Shown: positions 31,293-42,289 of the stretch, in pieces
Layout of the letters: every line of letters starts with the position of its first letter
Position numbering within the stretch: position 1 is the stretch's first letter
DNA from: Papaver somniferum
Taxonomy: Eukaryota > Streptophyta > Magnoliopsida > Ranunculales > Papaveraceae
Assembly: GCF_003573695.1 (NCBI RefSeq)
Contig: NC_039362.1
Span: forward strand, 14,528,063-14,592,062
Direction of reading: 5' to 3'
Length of the DNA stretch: 64,000 nt
Translations under genes and position numbers: made by a program
The notes under the pieces: model-generated
What the model was told of the DNA's origin: nothing
Database searches by the model: none
The model's input: the letters and a program-made list of their open reading frames with translations, nothing else

Positions 31293-34022
31293 TCAAGGGA
31301 AATCTTTTAGCAGTGGTTCATTATTCTTGGAAAAAGCATCCTTCGCACTTCGAAGAGCCGCATGTTTCAGCTTCAACTCCAGGGACAATATTTCGACTTC
31401 TGTTTTCTGCTGGCTAATGGTATCCGCAGAGAGATTGTCGATCGCTTCGGCCTGCAACTTTCGGACCTTGAAAATACCTTCACAAAACCATGAGATATTG
31501 AATCAAAGCCTACAAATACGTCCCGATGGAACTCCCAGCTCGAGATTACATATTCAGAAATAGTATGGCCAGTCACATTTCACATGTCATGAATCGAAGA
31601 TAAGGCTTCTTTCACACTCTTCACCAACGCAAATCGGCTAGTGATGTTTTTGGATGTGGTAATGTGTCCATAACTTTCCCACATCTTGGTATACAATGCC
31701 TCATACTTAACTGGTATACTGAAACCTCCAACTAGCACGTGACCTTCATGAGGAATCAAAAACGGAGGATCAAAGTGGCGCCTGTAACTGGATTCGTGAC
31801 CGACCAGGCTCCATTGGAAATAATCGCGTTTGCAGCCACGGGGGCATTTTCCGTCATCTGAAGCATGGAAGCATCTTCACGATGATAAATATCCATCTCT
31901 AGGTTGCTAACAGGTACGACTTCCATGATTGGAGACAAAACCACACTTCCATCACGGGGAGCCTCCACCTCAAGGTTATTTTCGACGACTCCTTCCTGTG
32001 ATAACACCAATTGAGTATTTATTACAAATAAATAAATGACCTAAAAAAGGGGGGGATGTGGAAAACGCACTGACTCATTTTTCGTCCCACTGGAAGAAGA
32101 CTCGTTGTTGGATTTAGAAGTATCCCTCTCATTACCGGATCTTGAACTTTCCTCTTCTTCAGATTCTTCTCCAAGAGATTCAGTCTAATCACTTTCTCTC
32201 TCAAGAGGTGCCATCTTTTGGTCGTGGGAAAGTCTAGCGAAGATATTCGATTTGTCGAGATCCTGAGTCGAAAAGAAGAGTCAATAACGAAATGAAAAGT
32301 TATGGAATTCAGCCAAGTCAGTAAATAAAGTCATACACATCTGCGTGTTGAAAGAACTGAAAGTCACGAGAGACATTGAATCCGAATGGAAGCCACCTGC
32401 GCGATTTTTATACCTTCGCTCCTTCTTCTGGGGACTGTCTGCATCCAAGCTAGAGGATTTTTGCTTGCTCGAAGGAATCTCTTTCAGTAACTCATGCTTT
32501 GCTAGAATCGCAGAGGAAGGTTTACCACGCGGATTTGTCACCATATCCTGCCCGAACTGATGAATGGAGAGGAACTCGCTGTGCCAGAAAATATTATATT
32601 TGGGAGTCATCACAGGTCTTCGATCTGGGAGCAAGAAGGGAAGACTTTTATCCGGTGCAAAGACGTTATAATCAAGAATAGCGGGTAACAATTCATCTGG
32701 AGTCGTCAGTGGGCAACGAAACGGGACTCCCTGATTAAAGACCATATGTCGAGCAGACCTGTCAATGTTGTTAGGGACCACTCCAGAAGATATTCTGAAA
32801 AAATACGGCACATACCCTGATATGCAGCTTCGCAAGAACGCAACTTCTCCAATGCTCATATTCCCGTCAACAGAATACAAAATCACGTTCGGTGCGGAAA
32901 TAAAAACGTATGTTTGAACTATGGAAGCATGGGCCGGGGCCCAAGGAAGAAAATTAACTGCATGCAGGTTGTCAAGGAAATCAATGAGTTTCGCGCCGGA
33001 TCTTGGACGCCTCTCCAACAAACGGTGTATCCTAGAACCACCATGTGCATCAGGAAACAATATCCTCGGGTTAGGAGCGTAATTTTTGAAATGCTCCCAC
33101 AACCACGCTTGAAGAAAGGCGACGTGGATATATGAGTTCACTTTCAGATACCCATTAGAGGCGTGCATGTCTGCTACTAAATGATCAACATGAGTGTACA
33201 ATGTGCCAAGAAACAAACCATCGATGGGAAGAGCAGTGCCTTTCGCCAGTTTGATAGTAAATTTGATGATCTTCTGTCTTATCTCCTTCTTACCAGATCC
33301 ATCATCGAAAATATCTCTAGATAGCCACAAACTTAAAAATGCAGCAACACGGAGTGTATCATCCAACACTTGATCCGACTCCATCTCATCAGAAAACCAC
33401 TCAGACACCCACCAATTATAGAAGCACTTCTCCTCATCATCCTTTTGAACATATCCCGCTTCTTTTGTCTCCAAGGTGGCGTGAATTTCTTCTTCTTCCT
33501 AAGACAAGACAACATCAAGATTACCAGTTATTGGGAGACTCAATAGAACGGCTACGCTCTCCAAATAGATATCCATCTCACCCCAAATACATATAATTGT
33601 GTGAGTTCCCGGGCACCATCGGGAGATGAAAGTAATCAAGCCTGCAACATCTTTTCTGATTTGAAGAGCCGCGGAAGCCATGACAGCATGCATGATTTGC
33701 GCCTCAGTCAAGTCGGCCTTCACATGGTCGCGGCTCATCATGAATTTCACCCACTTATCATAAAAGCGTAATGAACTACGAAGGATTTTGGAATCAATGG
33801 GAGAAGCTGAATACTCTTTCTTGTGAAGGCAAAACCTCATTATGCGCCTGGTGTGTCCGACTGAACTTCTCCATCATTCTCTGAATCAGTCAGAAGAGTT
33901 GCCACGAATTTGGAATGGGTCCTTATAATTGTGGCAGACATCGTAAAAAGCTCATCATCTATGTTCGGATTAGATTTATTGATACTCCTCGAGGCGGAAA
34001 TGGAATTACTTTTAGGTGACAT
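31293..34022 (-). pseudogene. Antisense PMD-coiled-coil gene of E1
   Basis: Start candidate Met at 34022 (MSPKSNS). A 60-residue acidic N-terminus stops at TAA overlapping a second ATG at 33840 in another frame, so a frameshift is likely. From 33840 one frame runs to 32281 with one TAG (33499-33501). It is a plant mobile domain (PMD, aminotransferase-like): FYDKWVKFM, SRWCPGTHTI, then YNWWVSEWF, RVAAFLSLWLSRDIF, KFTIKLAKGTALPI, GTLYTHVDHL. An E/S-rich linker follows (about 32210-32090), a likely 75-nt GT-AG intron (32070-31996), and after a frameshift near 31780 a tail with LYTKMWESYGHI and a coiled coil ending at TGA 31293. PMD proteins are known as nuclear silencing factors (MAIN/MAIL1) and as TE-borne genes. 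It is antisense to E1. Confidence 0.82.
31996..32070 (-). other. Predicted intron in the antisense PMD gene
   Basis: The minus strand reads GAGTCA|GTGCGTTTTCC ... GTGTTATCACAG|GAAGGAG. It joins the E/S-rich exon to the next exon in phase 0 without a stop. If real, the gene was captured, or is kept, with introns and cannot have passed through an E1 genomic RNA as its own spliced copy. Confidence 0.45.
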
Positions 34023-34664
34023 CTTAACAAAATCCTTTATGTTGTTGAAGTTATACAACAAAGCAAAACGAAGAATTACTATTTTGAAGAAAATCATACG
34101 TGGAGTTTTATCAAAAAGGAATGGGGACTGATGCCTGCTCAACGCGACCTAGGCGGCGCCTTCTCTGCGTCGTTTCCAAGCCACGACCAGAGTCATCCTC
34201 TCCGTGTCCCAAACCAACGCTTCACGACTCCGTCTTCACCGCTCCAAGGCCTCTCCAAACTGACCATGACGTTGGCCTTTCCAATCTATCCGCGCTATTC
34301 ACCATCCCGCAGCTTCATCTCCGTTCGGCCAAGATTGAATCACCATCTTTACCGTTCAATGCAACGCAATCTCCACTGTTCAAAATTCGCGCCGTCCGCC
34401 ACTCCCTAGCCAGCAGCGCTACGAACTATTCCTCAACTAGTATACAAAGATGCCGCACTGGTATCAACACTCCATGTCCAAGACGAACTCATACAAAATC
34501 TGCCGACGTGAGGATCACGGTTTCTTCATGTTTTCCACCAAAGGTTAGTCGAACTTCCTCGGCAATTTCTTCACATCTTGCTCTTTAGATTTTACTCTTG
34601 TCTGTCACCATATCATGCTTACCCCATAACAAAGCCACTATTACGTGCTAAAACATGGACTTAA
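34023..34664 (+). other. 3' non-coding region of E1 with purine tract
   Basis: The last 300 bp (GATCACGGTTTCTTCATG, AGTCGAACTTCCTCG, TTACGTGCTA ... GGACTTAA) is closely similar to 63377-63524 of H. AAACATGGACTTAA directly before the 3' LTR is a degraded form of the family's CAGGGGACTTAA polypurine tract. Being upstream of the antisense gene, this region would also contain its promoter. Confidence 0.6.
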
Positions 34665-34992
34665 TGTTGATTGTGGTTTTTAGCTTGGGGTCAAAATCGT
34701 AAAACCTCGCATCTGATATGACGTCAATCCGCAAGGAAACAAATCCACGTGTGCTAAAACTCTCCGCTGGCGTATTATTGAGCCGCTCAATATACTTCTA
34801 TCCATAATTCTCTGTAAACTTTGGCACCTCGCCAATACAAGACTCACGGAGTACTTTCTTGTGTTATGTTCCCCGGCAGAACCCTTAACATCGATATGAC
34901 ATGACGGATTTATGTTCACTCGCGGCGGAGTAGCATGAACCTCCGAATACCACAGCTAAGGTCATCACACTAAATGCTCAGATGAAAAACAC

Positions 34993-35390
34993 ACTAGAAG
35001 TGTGGCCGGGCCCTAGCTTTCCGGCCCACTTCCTATCGACCAATCAGGTCGCTTCAAAGCCGCCACAGCGCACTAGAAGTGTGTCCACGCCCTAGATTTC
35101 AGGTCCACTTCCTATCGACCAATTAGGTCGCTTCAAAGCCGCCACAGCGCACTAGAAGTCTGGCCGCTTCCTAAGTTTCCGACCCACTTCCCTTCGACCA
35201 ACCAGATCACTCCAAAGCCGCCACAGCGCACTAGAAGTGTGGCCGTGCCCTAGCTTGCCGGCCCACTTCCCATCGACCAATCAGGTCGCTTCAAAACCGC
35301 CAAAATGCACTGGAAGTGTGGTTGTGCCCTAGATTTCCGGCCCTCTATTTTTTCATCAACCAATTAGATTTCTCCGGGCCTATCACGGCC
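34993..35390 (+). repeat. 79-bp tandem repeat, five copies (E1 3' LTR)
   Basis: Units start at 34993, 35071, 35150, 35229 and 35308. Copy number equals that of the 5' LTR, so no unit has been gained or lost since insertion, despite about 7% base divergence. Confidence 0.9.
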
Positions 35391-35924
35391 TCAAAAGAGG
35401 TTTATATACTAAGTTGGTTTCCTAAAACGCATCGGCTTCCCAAAACGCGCCAAACATGCCGCACGCGCATAACACACATGCCAGGCGCGCATGCCAAACA
35501 CACATGCCATGCGTGCATGCATGCCAAACGAGCACGCCAGACGCGCATGCCAAACGCACCCTACCACGGAAACTTCGCAAACATGCCACTCCGTGGCAAC
35601 TTGCCATAAACAGCCGTCGCGACTATTTTTTATGGCCGCCCCCACACTTTGGCTTAACCCGGAACCATTACAGCGCCAAATTAGGGTTTCGAACACGCCA
35701 AACCCTAATTTGGGCAAGTGGCTGCTAAATCCTTCCACGACGCCCAAAAAACTAATGCCTTTGCCTCGCCAAGCCCTAATTATCACACGGCACCAAATCC
35801 TTTTGTCGCGCCACCCAACTTATCGAGCATCTAAAAACTACCTTGTGTCACAAGGATGTGATCCTGGTTGTCAAAGTTTTCCAACATGCTGATAGACTTG
35901 TGTGGAAACTTATAGGCAACCATT

Positions 35925-36262
35925 CCATGGCATCTCCAGCATGCCCTCATTCCATGGCCTCGCCATCATGCCGCCATGCCACAGCTTCGCTAACACGCCA
36001 CGGCTTCTCCACCATGCCACGTCCTCGCCAGCATGTCGCCATGACAAGGCCTTGCCAGCATTGCTGCCATGCGACGAACTCGCCAGCATGCCATCATGTC
36101 ACGGCTTCGCCAGCACGCCATGACCTCGCCAGCATGCCGCCATGCCACGGCCTTGCCAGCATGTCACCATGTCATAGCCCCGCCAGCACGCCGTCATGCC
36201 ACGGCCTCGGCGGCCTCGCCATCACGCCTCCATGCCACGGAGCGCCAGCATGCCGTTAGCAT
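35925..36262 (+). repeat. CATGCC minisatellite (E1 3' LTR)
   Basis: Same design as 29455-29815 but units are more scrambled and the array is slightly shorter, so this array, unlike the 79-bp repeat, has changed since insertion. Confidence 0.85.
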
Positions 36263-37205
36263 GTTGCCGACGCCACTTTGCTATGCAACAAGATGTGGCC
36301 ATAATTAATGGCCCTCCTTATTCACGAGATACGATCTCGGCCATCGGAGATGGCCACCGAGCTGGTAAGATCGCGACAAGTTATAAGCGACTAGCCAAAA
36401 CGAGCCTAGCATCACATGTTATTTACCTGCGACAAACCTCCAAATTCTCTCAATTATAACTTGCCACACGTAGCAAAGTGCTACACATTTTCTTTGAAAA
36501 CACTTGAGACATCAAAATATATCACAAACTGGGGGATGCTCATCAGGGTATTGGTCTGGCGGTTTACAACACTCGGCATGCAATGCACCCGTTACAAGAA
36601 AGTGTCATAAAGAAGGATAATTGGTGGTGGCGAAAATTAGCGGTTTAAAGAATTCATTCTCTTCATCATGGAGGCATAATGACTGGCGGTTACATGAATT
36701 CACTTCCCGCATAATGGAAGCATGCATAACGGCTGGGAGTTACACGTTACTCTTTTTTCCACCACTCAATCTTTCCAACTTCCCACGAGACCAGGGTACG
36801 TTTCACTATGACTTGTATTAATAGGTCTCTCATATTTCTACCAAACAACAAGTTTTAGTTAGGAGAACAATCCATCATCCAGAAAACATCTGATAGCTTT
36901 TTCACACGGCTAGCCAGTTCAACTTTCTGATACAAGTCGTAAACGTACACATTTCCCAGAATCAACTATTATGGTTTCAACACTTTCTTCGCTTCCCTCC
37001 CTAAGACCAAACCTTCTCCTTCACTTTGTGACCGAAGCAAGCCTGGAACGGCCATTTATTTGTTTACGTCATGATTGTGCAAATTGATCTCTCGAATCAA
37101 AAGTACTCCCGTGCAGTACATTGTTTAGGGTTTAGACCAGTTTCTCACCTACACACATGAAATTACCAAAACCAGCAGAAACGGTTTTCGCCCAACAACA
37201 ATCTT

Positions 37206-37845
37206 TTAAGAGATTATCTGAGGATATTTTCTTGTCTGCTTTAACACGACGCGTTTCTTTTAAAAATTGAAAGATCCATAAATCTAGAAATCGATACCGA
37301 AATTTAACATGACGCTTTTATTTTCAAATTCTTGAATTTTATCTATTTTCTTTTATCAATTTAACTTGATTCATTCAAATTTTAATTCCTTTCAATAATC
37401 CTACTATTTTACCATAATTTCATCTGATTTCACTATAATTCTGCTACAACTTTTTCAGTTTGGTTTTTTCACCGGCCCCCACCATGAAGCAATCTTCTAG
37501 TCTCTGCCCAGAAATAAAATAAAAGTACAACAATCTGTTGGTGCGCAGTTGTCGTGATAGCGAAGGAGTCATCTAGTGTCTTTTTCTAAGGAGTCTGCAA
37601 TATTTTTTCTTCATTTATAAACTGTACTCGGTAAAATGGACGTCCCCAATGTAGTACCGGCTCACCTAAATTACCGGTTTTGACACTAAAACGAGACTGT
37701 ATGCATAATATCGGTGATATGATATTTGATCGGAGATCTCGGCTGAGATGGCGGGATCGAGAGTGGTAATGCAAATTTACCTAAAGTACGAGGATACTTT
37801 TGAAAATTGTTAAGGATGGCAACGAAAGTTTACCTAAAATATAAT
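37206..37845. other. No recognisable gene
   Basis: AT-rich flank after E1; it may start with the last piece of LTR C. Around 37700-37745 are GGAGATCTCGGCTGAGAT-type short inverted bits. No coding signal. Confidence 0.35.
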
Positions 37846-37850
37846 GATGA

Positions 37851-38238
37851 GTTTGGATGAAGAATTCTAAATGTGGAATTCATGGGTCCAAGGGGTTTGG
37901 TGGAATTACAATTCCCTTGGTATGTTTGGTTTCCCAAATTACTTGGATTCACGTTTCCTTCAGGATTTATAATTCCACAAAATCCCCCATTTTGAATACC
38001 CCCCCCCTCCAGATTTACTGGAAAACTTAGGAGGGATTTATATGCCCACTTTTTCTAACCTTGAAAGCCTTATTTTCTCCCTCTAAACAGTCTCCAAATA
38101 ATACATGGGATTTAAAACAAGGAAATGTTAAGAATTATAGGAATTTTTATCAAACACACGAAGAATTTGCATGATTCCCGGTGTTTGTAATCCTGTGGAA
38201 TTATACATCCCTCGGAATTGTGAATTCTACAACCAAAC
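37851..38238. mobile_element. MITE-like fold-back element, about 0.39 kb
   Basis: The ends are inverted: GTTTGGATGAAGAATTC at 37851 against GAATTCTACAACCAAAC at 38222-38238 (15 of 17 pairs). The interior carries more inverted GGAATT/AATTCC motifs, as in TGTTTGG-ended MITEs. The target duplication is not clear. Confidence 0.55.
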
Positions 38239-38385
38239 ACACCATAAAAATAGTTAAGAAAATTTAACGAAAGGAAATGACTGAAGCCATAAAAATAGAC
38301 TCTCATTTGTTCTCTTCTTCTTAATCTCAGATCAATCCCTAAAGTAAACAGTCGTAAAATGATCTCTCTCTTTCTCACTTGTATG

Positions 38386-38580
38386 TAGGGCTGCACAAAG
38401 GTCGGTTCGGTGCGATTACATGCCAAACCGTCCATCTAACAGCATATAGGGAGGTTTTGATAAAGAAAACCATAACCGAATTATGCTATTGTCGGCTCGA
38501 TTTTAACCGCACCGAATCTGATTGGTTTTTGACCAGTTCCAATCGATTAAAACCGTCTATTCAGGTATTCCTCCCTCAAC
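38386..38580 (+). mobile_element. hAT terminus (TAGGGCTGCACA), truncated
   Basis: TAGGGCTGCACAAAGGTCGGTTCGG has the same terminal 12 bases as the two hAT elements at 18430 and 27251. The interior has AACCG/CGGTT-type subterminal motifs instead of GGGTCGG. No partner end is found before 40 kb, so it is truncated or its other end has decayed. Confidence 0.5.
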
Positions 38581-40083
38581 AATAATTTTCTTATTCCGAT
38601 CGTGATCGTTAGCTAAACTAGCAAGTTCATTTGTAGCTTCAACAATATCAGATACACACCATGTGTGAAACAGTAATATAAGACCAAAGCAATGATAAAC
38701 ACTTAATATAATAAACACCACAGGAGGCCATGAACAAGAATCAATTGAATTAAAACCATATACACTTGTTAGAGTGTTAAATAATGGATTTAATCATGCC
38801 GGTGATGCAAATGAGGAGCATGGAGAAATGCATTATTAGAGTTGCTGATCAATTATTAGTAGAGACTACCTATTTTCATATCAACTTAGGCACCAGACCA
38901 GATTTTTTTTAGTTGACTAACGAAATTTATTTTGAGTGTGTGTCACCGTACGTTAATTCCGGGTAGAGTGGTGAGCTACCTAACCTCTCAAAATAGAAGC
39001 ACTACTCTTTGCTCTCTTGAGTGCTAATTTTTTCAATCATGAGGGTGACGTATATAAATGAAAGCACCTTATTTTAGTTTGATTTGCAGTTAGCACCATT
39101 CTATCTCGCTAACAACAGATCCATAGAAACACCATCATCATTAACAAGTGGAGCGACATCAAAATCTACAAGGAAAATTGAAGACGTTTGAGGTTTACAA
39201 ACAACAATACAAGGAAGAGCGAAATTTCATATCCAAGTAAAGCAATATACAAGGAGCATATTTTTATATACATGTTGAAGACTTACACATAAAGGGCAAA
39301 ATTTTATATCCAAGTATGAAGACTTATTTACAAGAGCGAAGAAAATCAAAAGATGAGAGTTATAAAAGTTTAGGATACAAAGAAAATACAAGTTGTGAAG
39401 AACAAAGTGGTAAAGTACTTCTCTCATGGCCATGTTAATTTTATTTTATATACATTGTTTTAGTTGCAATCTCTTTTAAAAAAAAGAATACAAAAGTATA
39501 TATATATATATATATATATAAATTGAGAAAAAAATTAAAAAAAAAAAGAGATTTGCATTTATGTTGTTATTTGTTCAATAAGGCCATAGGGAAGAAAAAT
39601 CTATAAAGAAGTTTCAAGTAACAAGGAATTCGAGGAAAAGAGTTACAATTGTCAAAGTTTTATGATTATCATCAACAGTTAAAGACCGAAGACGAAGATG
39701 AAGCAGACGAGTCGAAGGAAGAAGTTTCCATTGGATGTTGTGAGAGTGGTGTTATCATCTTTGAAATCGTTATGAAGGTGGTAAGTACTCTCATCCTTGC
39801 AATAATGGTTGATTTCCTTTCTTAGAGATCATCAGAAAATATCTTTTATTTCCCACGATCTTGTGGGGTATCCAGAAATAATTCAGAAGGTCTCCTTCCC
39901 ACCATTCAACATGTATAGGATTTCTCTCTTCATTCGTACCTGCACACATGTGAGATCCATAAAAAACCATCTTATTGAGTGCAATTATCATAACATCCTT
40001 TTAAGTGAGGCATAAGTCGAGGCGAAATGCTTATTGATCGCTCTCAACACGTGTTTTATCATTATGACGTGGTAATTTCTCAC
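38581..40083. other. No recognisable gene; contains a TA microsatellite
   Basis: AT-rich. A (TA)n run lies at about 39498-39522 followed by A runs. Frames of 66-68 codons occur on both strands at 39.2-40.0 kb but have no recognisable content. Confidence 0.4.
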
Positions 40084-41149
40084 TGTTGATGGTGGTTTTT
40101 AGCTTAGGGTTAAAACCGTAAAACCCCTCGCCTGATATGACATCACTCCGTAAGGAAACCAAGCCGCGTGTGGTGAACTCTCCACTGGCGTATTAGTGAG
40201 CCGCTCAATATACCTCTATCCATAACGCTTTGTAAATTTTGGTACCTCGCCGACACAAAACTCACTGAGTACTTTCATGTGTTGTGTTTCCTGGCTGAAC
40301 CCTTAACATCGGTATGGCGTGACGGATTTATGTTCACTCACGGTGTAGTAGCATGAACCTCTAAGTACTATGTTTAAGGTCATCGCACTAAATGCTCAGG
40401 CAAAAAAACACACTGGAAGTGTGGCCGCGCCCCTAGCTTGCCGAACCATTTCCCATCAACCAATTAGGTCGCTCCAAAGTCGCCCAGCGCGCCAAAGAGT
40501 GTGGCCACGCCCCTAGATTTCCGACCCACTCCCCATCGACCAATCAGGTTGCTCCAAACATGCCATGGCCTCAAAAGAATATGCCATGCTAAGTTGGTTT
40601 TCCAAAACACACCAACTTCTCAAAAACGTACCAAAACGTACCACATATGCATACCGCACATACTAGGTGCGCATCCCAGATACCCACGCCAAACACACCT
40701 TACCAAAGGCAAGCTTTACGGGCACGCCGCTTTATGGAAACTTGCCATGAGCAGCAGCCCAAAGCTATTCCTTACGGCTCCTCCCACGCCTTTGCATAAC
40801 CCGAAAACTTTACACACGCCAATTAGGCTTCCGAACACGCCAAACCCTTATTTGGACTAGTGGCTGGTAAAGCCTTCCACGGCGCCCAAGACTAAAACCT
40901 TGGCCTCTCCAAGCCTTACTTTTCCCACGACTATGTCATTGGGGTACCACTATGCCATTGCTAGCCAACGTACCATCAGCACACTGCCAATACCGCTAAA
41001 CAAACAAAATACAGCCATAATCAAGGGCCATGCTTCCTCTTGAAGTGCAAATCTCAGCCATCCGAGTTTACCACTAAATCGCAAGACTGCGGCAACTCTT
41101 GGACCAACGCCAAACTTAACTGATCACGACAACCATCTTGGATTCTAAG

Positions 41150-41520
41150 CTAACTTCCACGGCTCCGCCAACATGCTTCCATCCATGGCCTCGCCGCCAT
41201 GCAGCGGATCCACCAACATGCCGCCATCCACGGCCTCTCCAGCATGACACCATGCCACGGCTCCGCCAGCCTCCCGGCATGCCACGGCTTCCCCATCATG
41301 CCACGGCTCCGCCAACAGGCCGCCAGCCACGGCCTCGCCAGCATGCCTCCATGCCACGACTCCGCCATCCTGCCAGCATGCCACGGCTCCGCCAATAGGA
41401 TTCCAGCCACGGCCTCCCCAGCATGTCACGGCTCCGCCAGCCACGGCCTCGCTGACATGTCACTATGCCACGACTCCGACATCCTGCCAGAATTCCATGG
41501 CTACACCCCTGACATGTTGT
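41150..41520 (+). repeat. CATGCC-type minisatellite (H 5' LTR)
   Basis: Units are CCACGGCTCCGCCA and CCACGGCCTCGCCAGCATG, about 18-36 bp, with GGCTCCGCC dominant rather than GGCCTCGCC. A different variant has thus expanded in H than in E1. Confidence 0.85.
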
Positions 41521-42052
41521 TGGCGTGTTGCCGACGCTACCCCGCTACGTAACAAGAGGTGGTCGTAATCGACGACCATCCTTATTCACGAGATATGACC
41601 TCGACTGTCGAAGTTCACCACCGAGGTGGTAAGATCGCGACAAGTTTTAGGCGACTAGACAAAACGAGCCTAGCATCACACGCGAATCACTTACGTCAAG
41701 CCTCTCGACTTTAGCTTGTCACACGTAGCAAAATGCTACACGTTTTCCACGAAAACACTCGAGACATCAAAATATGTCACAAACTGGGGAATGCTCATCA
41801 GGGTATTGGTCTGGCGGTCTACAACGTGCGGTGTGCAATGCGCCCGTTGCAATAAAGTGTCATGAAGAAGGGTAATTAGTGGTGGTAAAAGTAACGGTAA
41901 ACAATTCATTCCTGCATGCGTAACGTCTGGGAGTTACACGAATTTACTTCCCTCATAATGGACGCATGCGTAACGCCTGGGAGTTACTTTTCCTTCACCA
42001 CTCAATTTTCCAACTTCCCATGAGATCAGGATACGTTTCATTTTGCGACTTG

Positions 42053-42060
42053 TATAAATA
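42053..42060 (+). promoter_or_regulatory. LTR TATA box (H)
   Basis: CTTGTATAAATAGGTCTC; identical core TATAAATAGG to the D LTRs. It is the best-preserved copy in the plus orientation. Confidence 0.65.
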
Positions 42061-42289
42061 GGTCTCACCTATTTTTACCAAACAACAGGTTTTGATCAGG
42101 AGAACTTTACCATACACAAAAAATATCTGATAGCTCTTCTCTTTCAGCTATACAGTCCACCTTTATGATACAAGTCGCAAAAGTCATACTTCACATAACC
42201 AACTATTATAATCTCACACTTACTTCGCTTTCCTCTCTAAGACCAACCCTTCTCCTTCACCTTGTGAACGAAGCAAACCTGGAACGACC

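Larger units (their letters stand above)
28205..37200 (+). mobile_element. Complete LTR element E1 (9.0 kb) with antisense gene, no pol
   Basis: Two LTRs of about 2.53 kb flank a 3.9-kb body, with the 5-bp duplication ATCTT on both sides (28200-28204 and 37201-37205). The LTR ends (TGTTG...CAACA), primer site and 3' non-coding region match H and D, so it is the same family. No gag, protease, RT, RNase H or integrase motif is present in the body; its main content is the antisense PMD gene. It must rely on proteins from relatives to move. Confidence 0.9.
34665..37200 (+). repeat. 3' LTR of E1
   Basis: It starts TGTTGATTGTGG and ends CGCCCAACAACA, 2536 bp, then ATCTT. It is collinear with the 5' LTR. 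Its start is intact, which confirms TG...CA ends for the family. Confidence 0.9.
40084..42289 (+). repeat. 5' LTR of H, left part
   Basis: TGTTGATGGTGGTTTTTAGC start; collinear with E1 LTRs and with 63525-64000. It carries about two units of the 79-bp repeat (from 40411), the CATGCC-type minisatellite and the TATA block. It is interrupted at 42290 by a solo LTR whose 5-bp duplication is CGACC. Confidence 0.88.

Noticed and set aside
32281..33840. PMD ORF as an ordinary host gene
   Set aside because: It is entirely inside a complete LTR element with target duplication and has a stop and frameshifts, so it is an element-borne pseudogene rather than a host locus.
39498..39522. TA run as an origin or regulatory site
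   Set aside because: Simple microsatellite followed by A runs; no other supporting feature.
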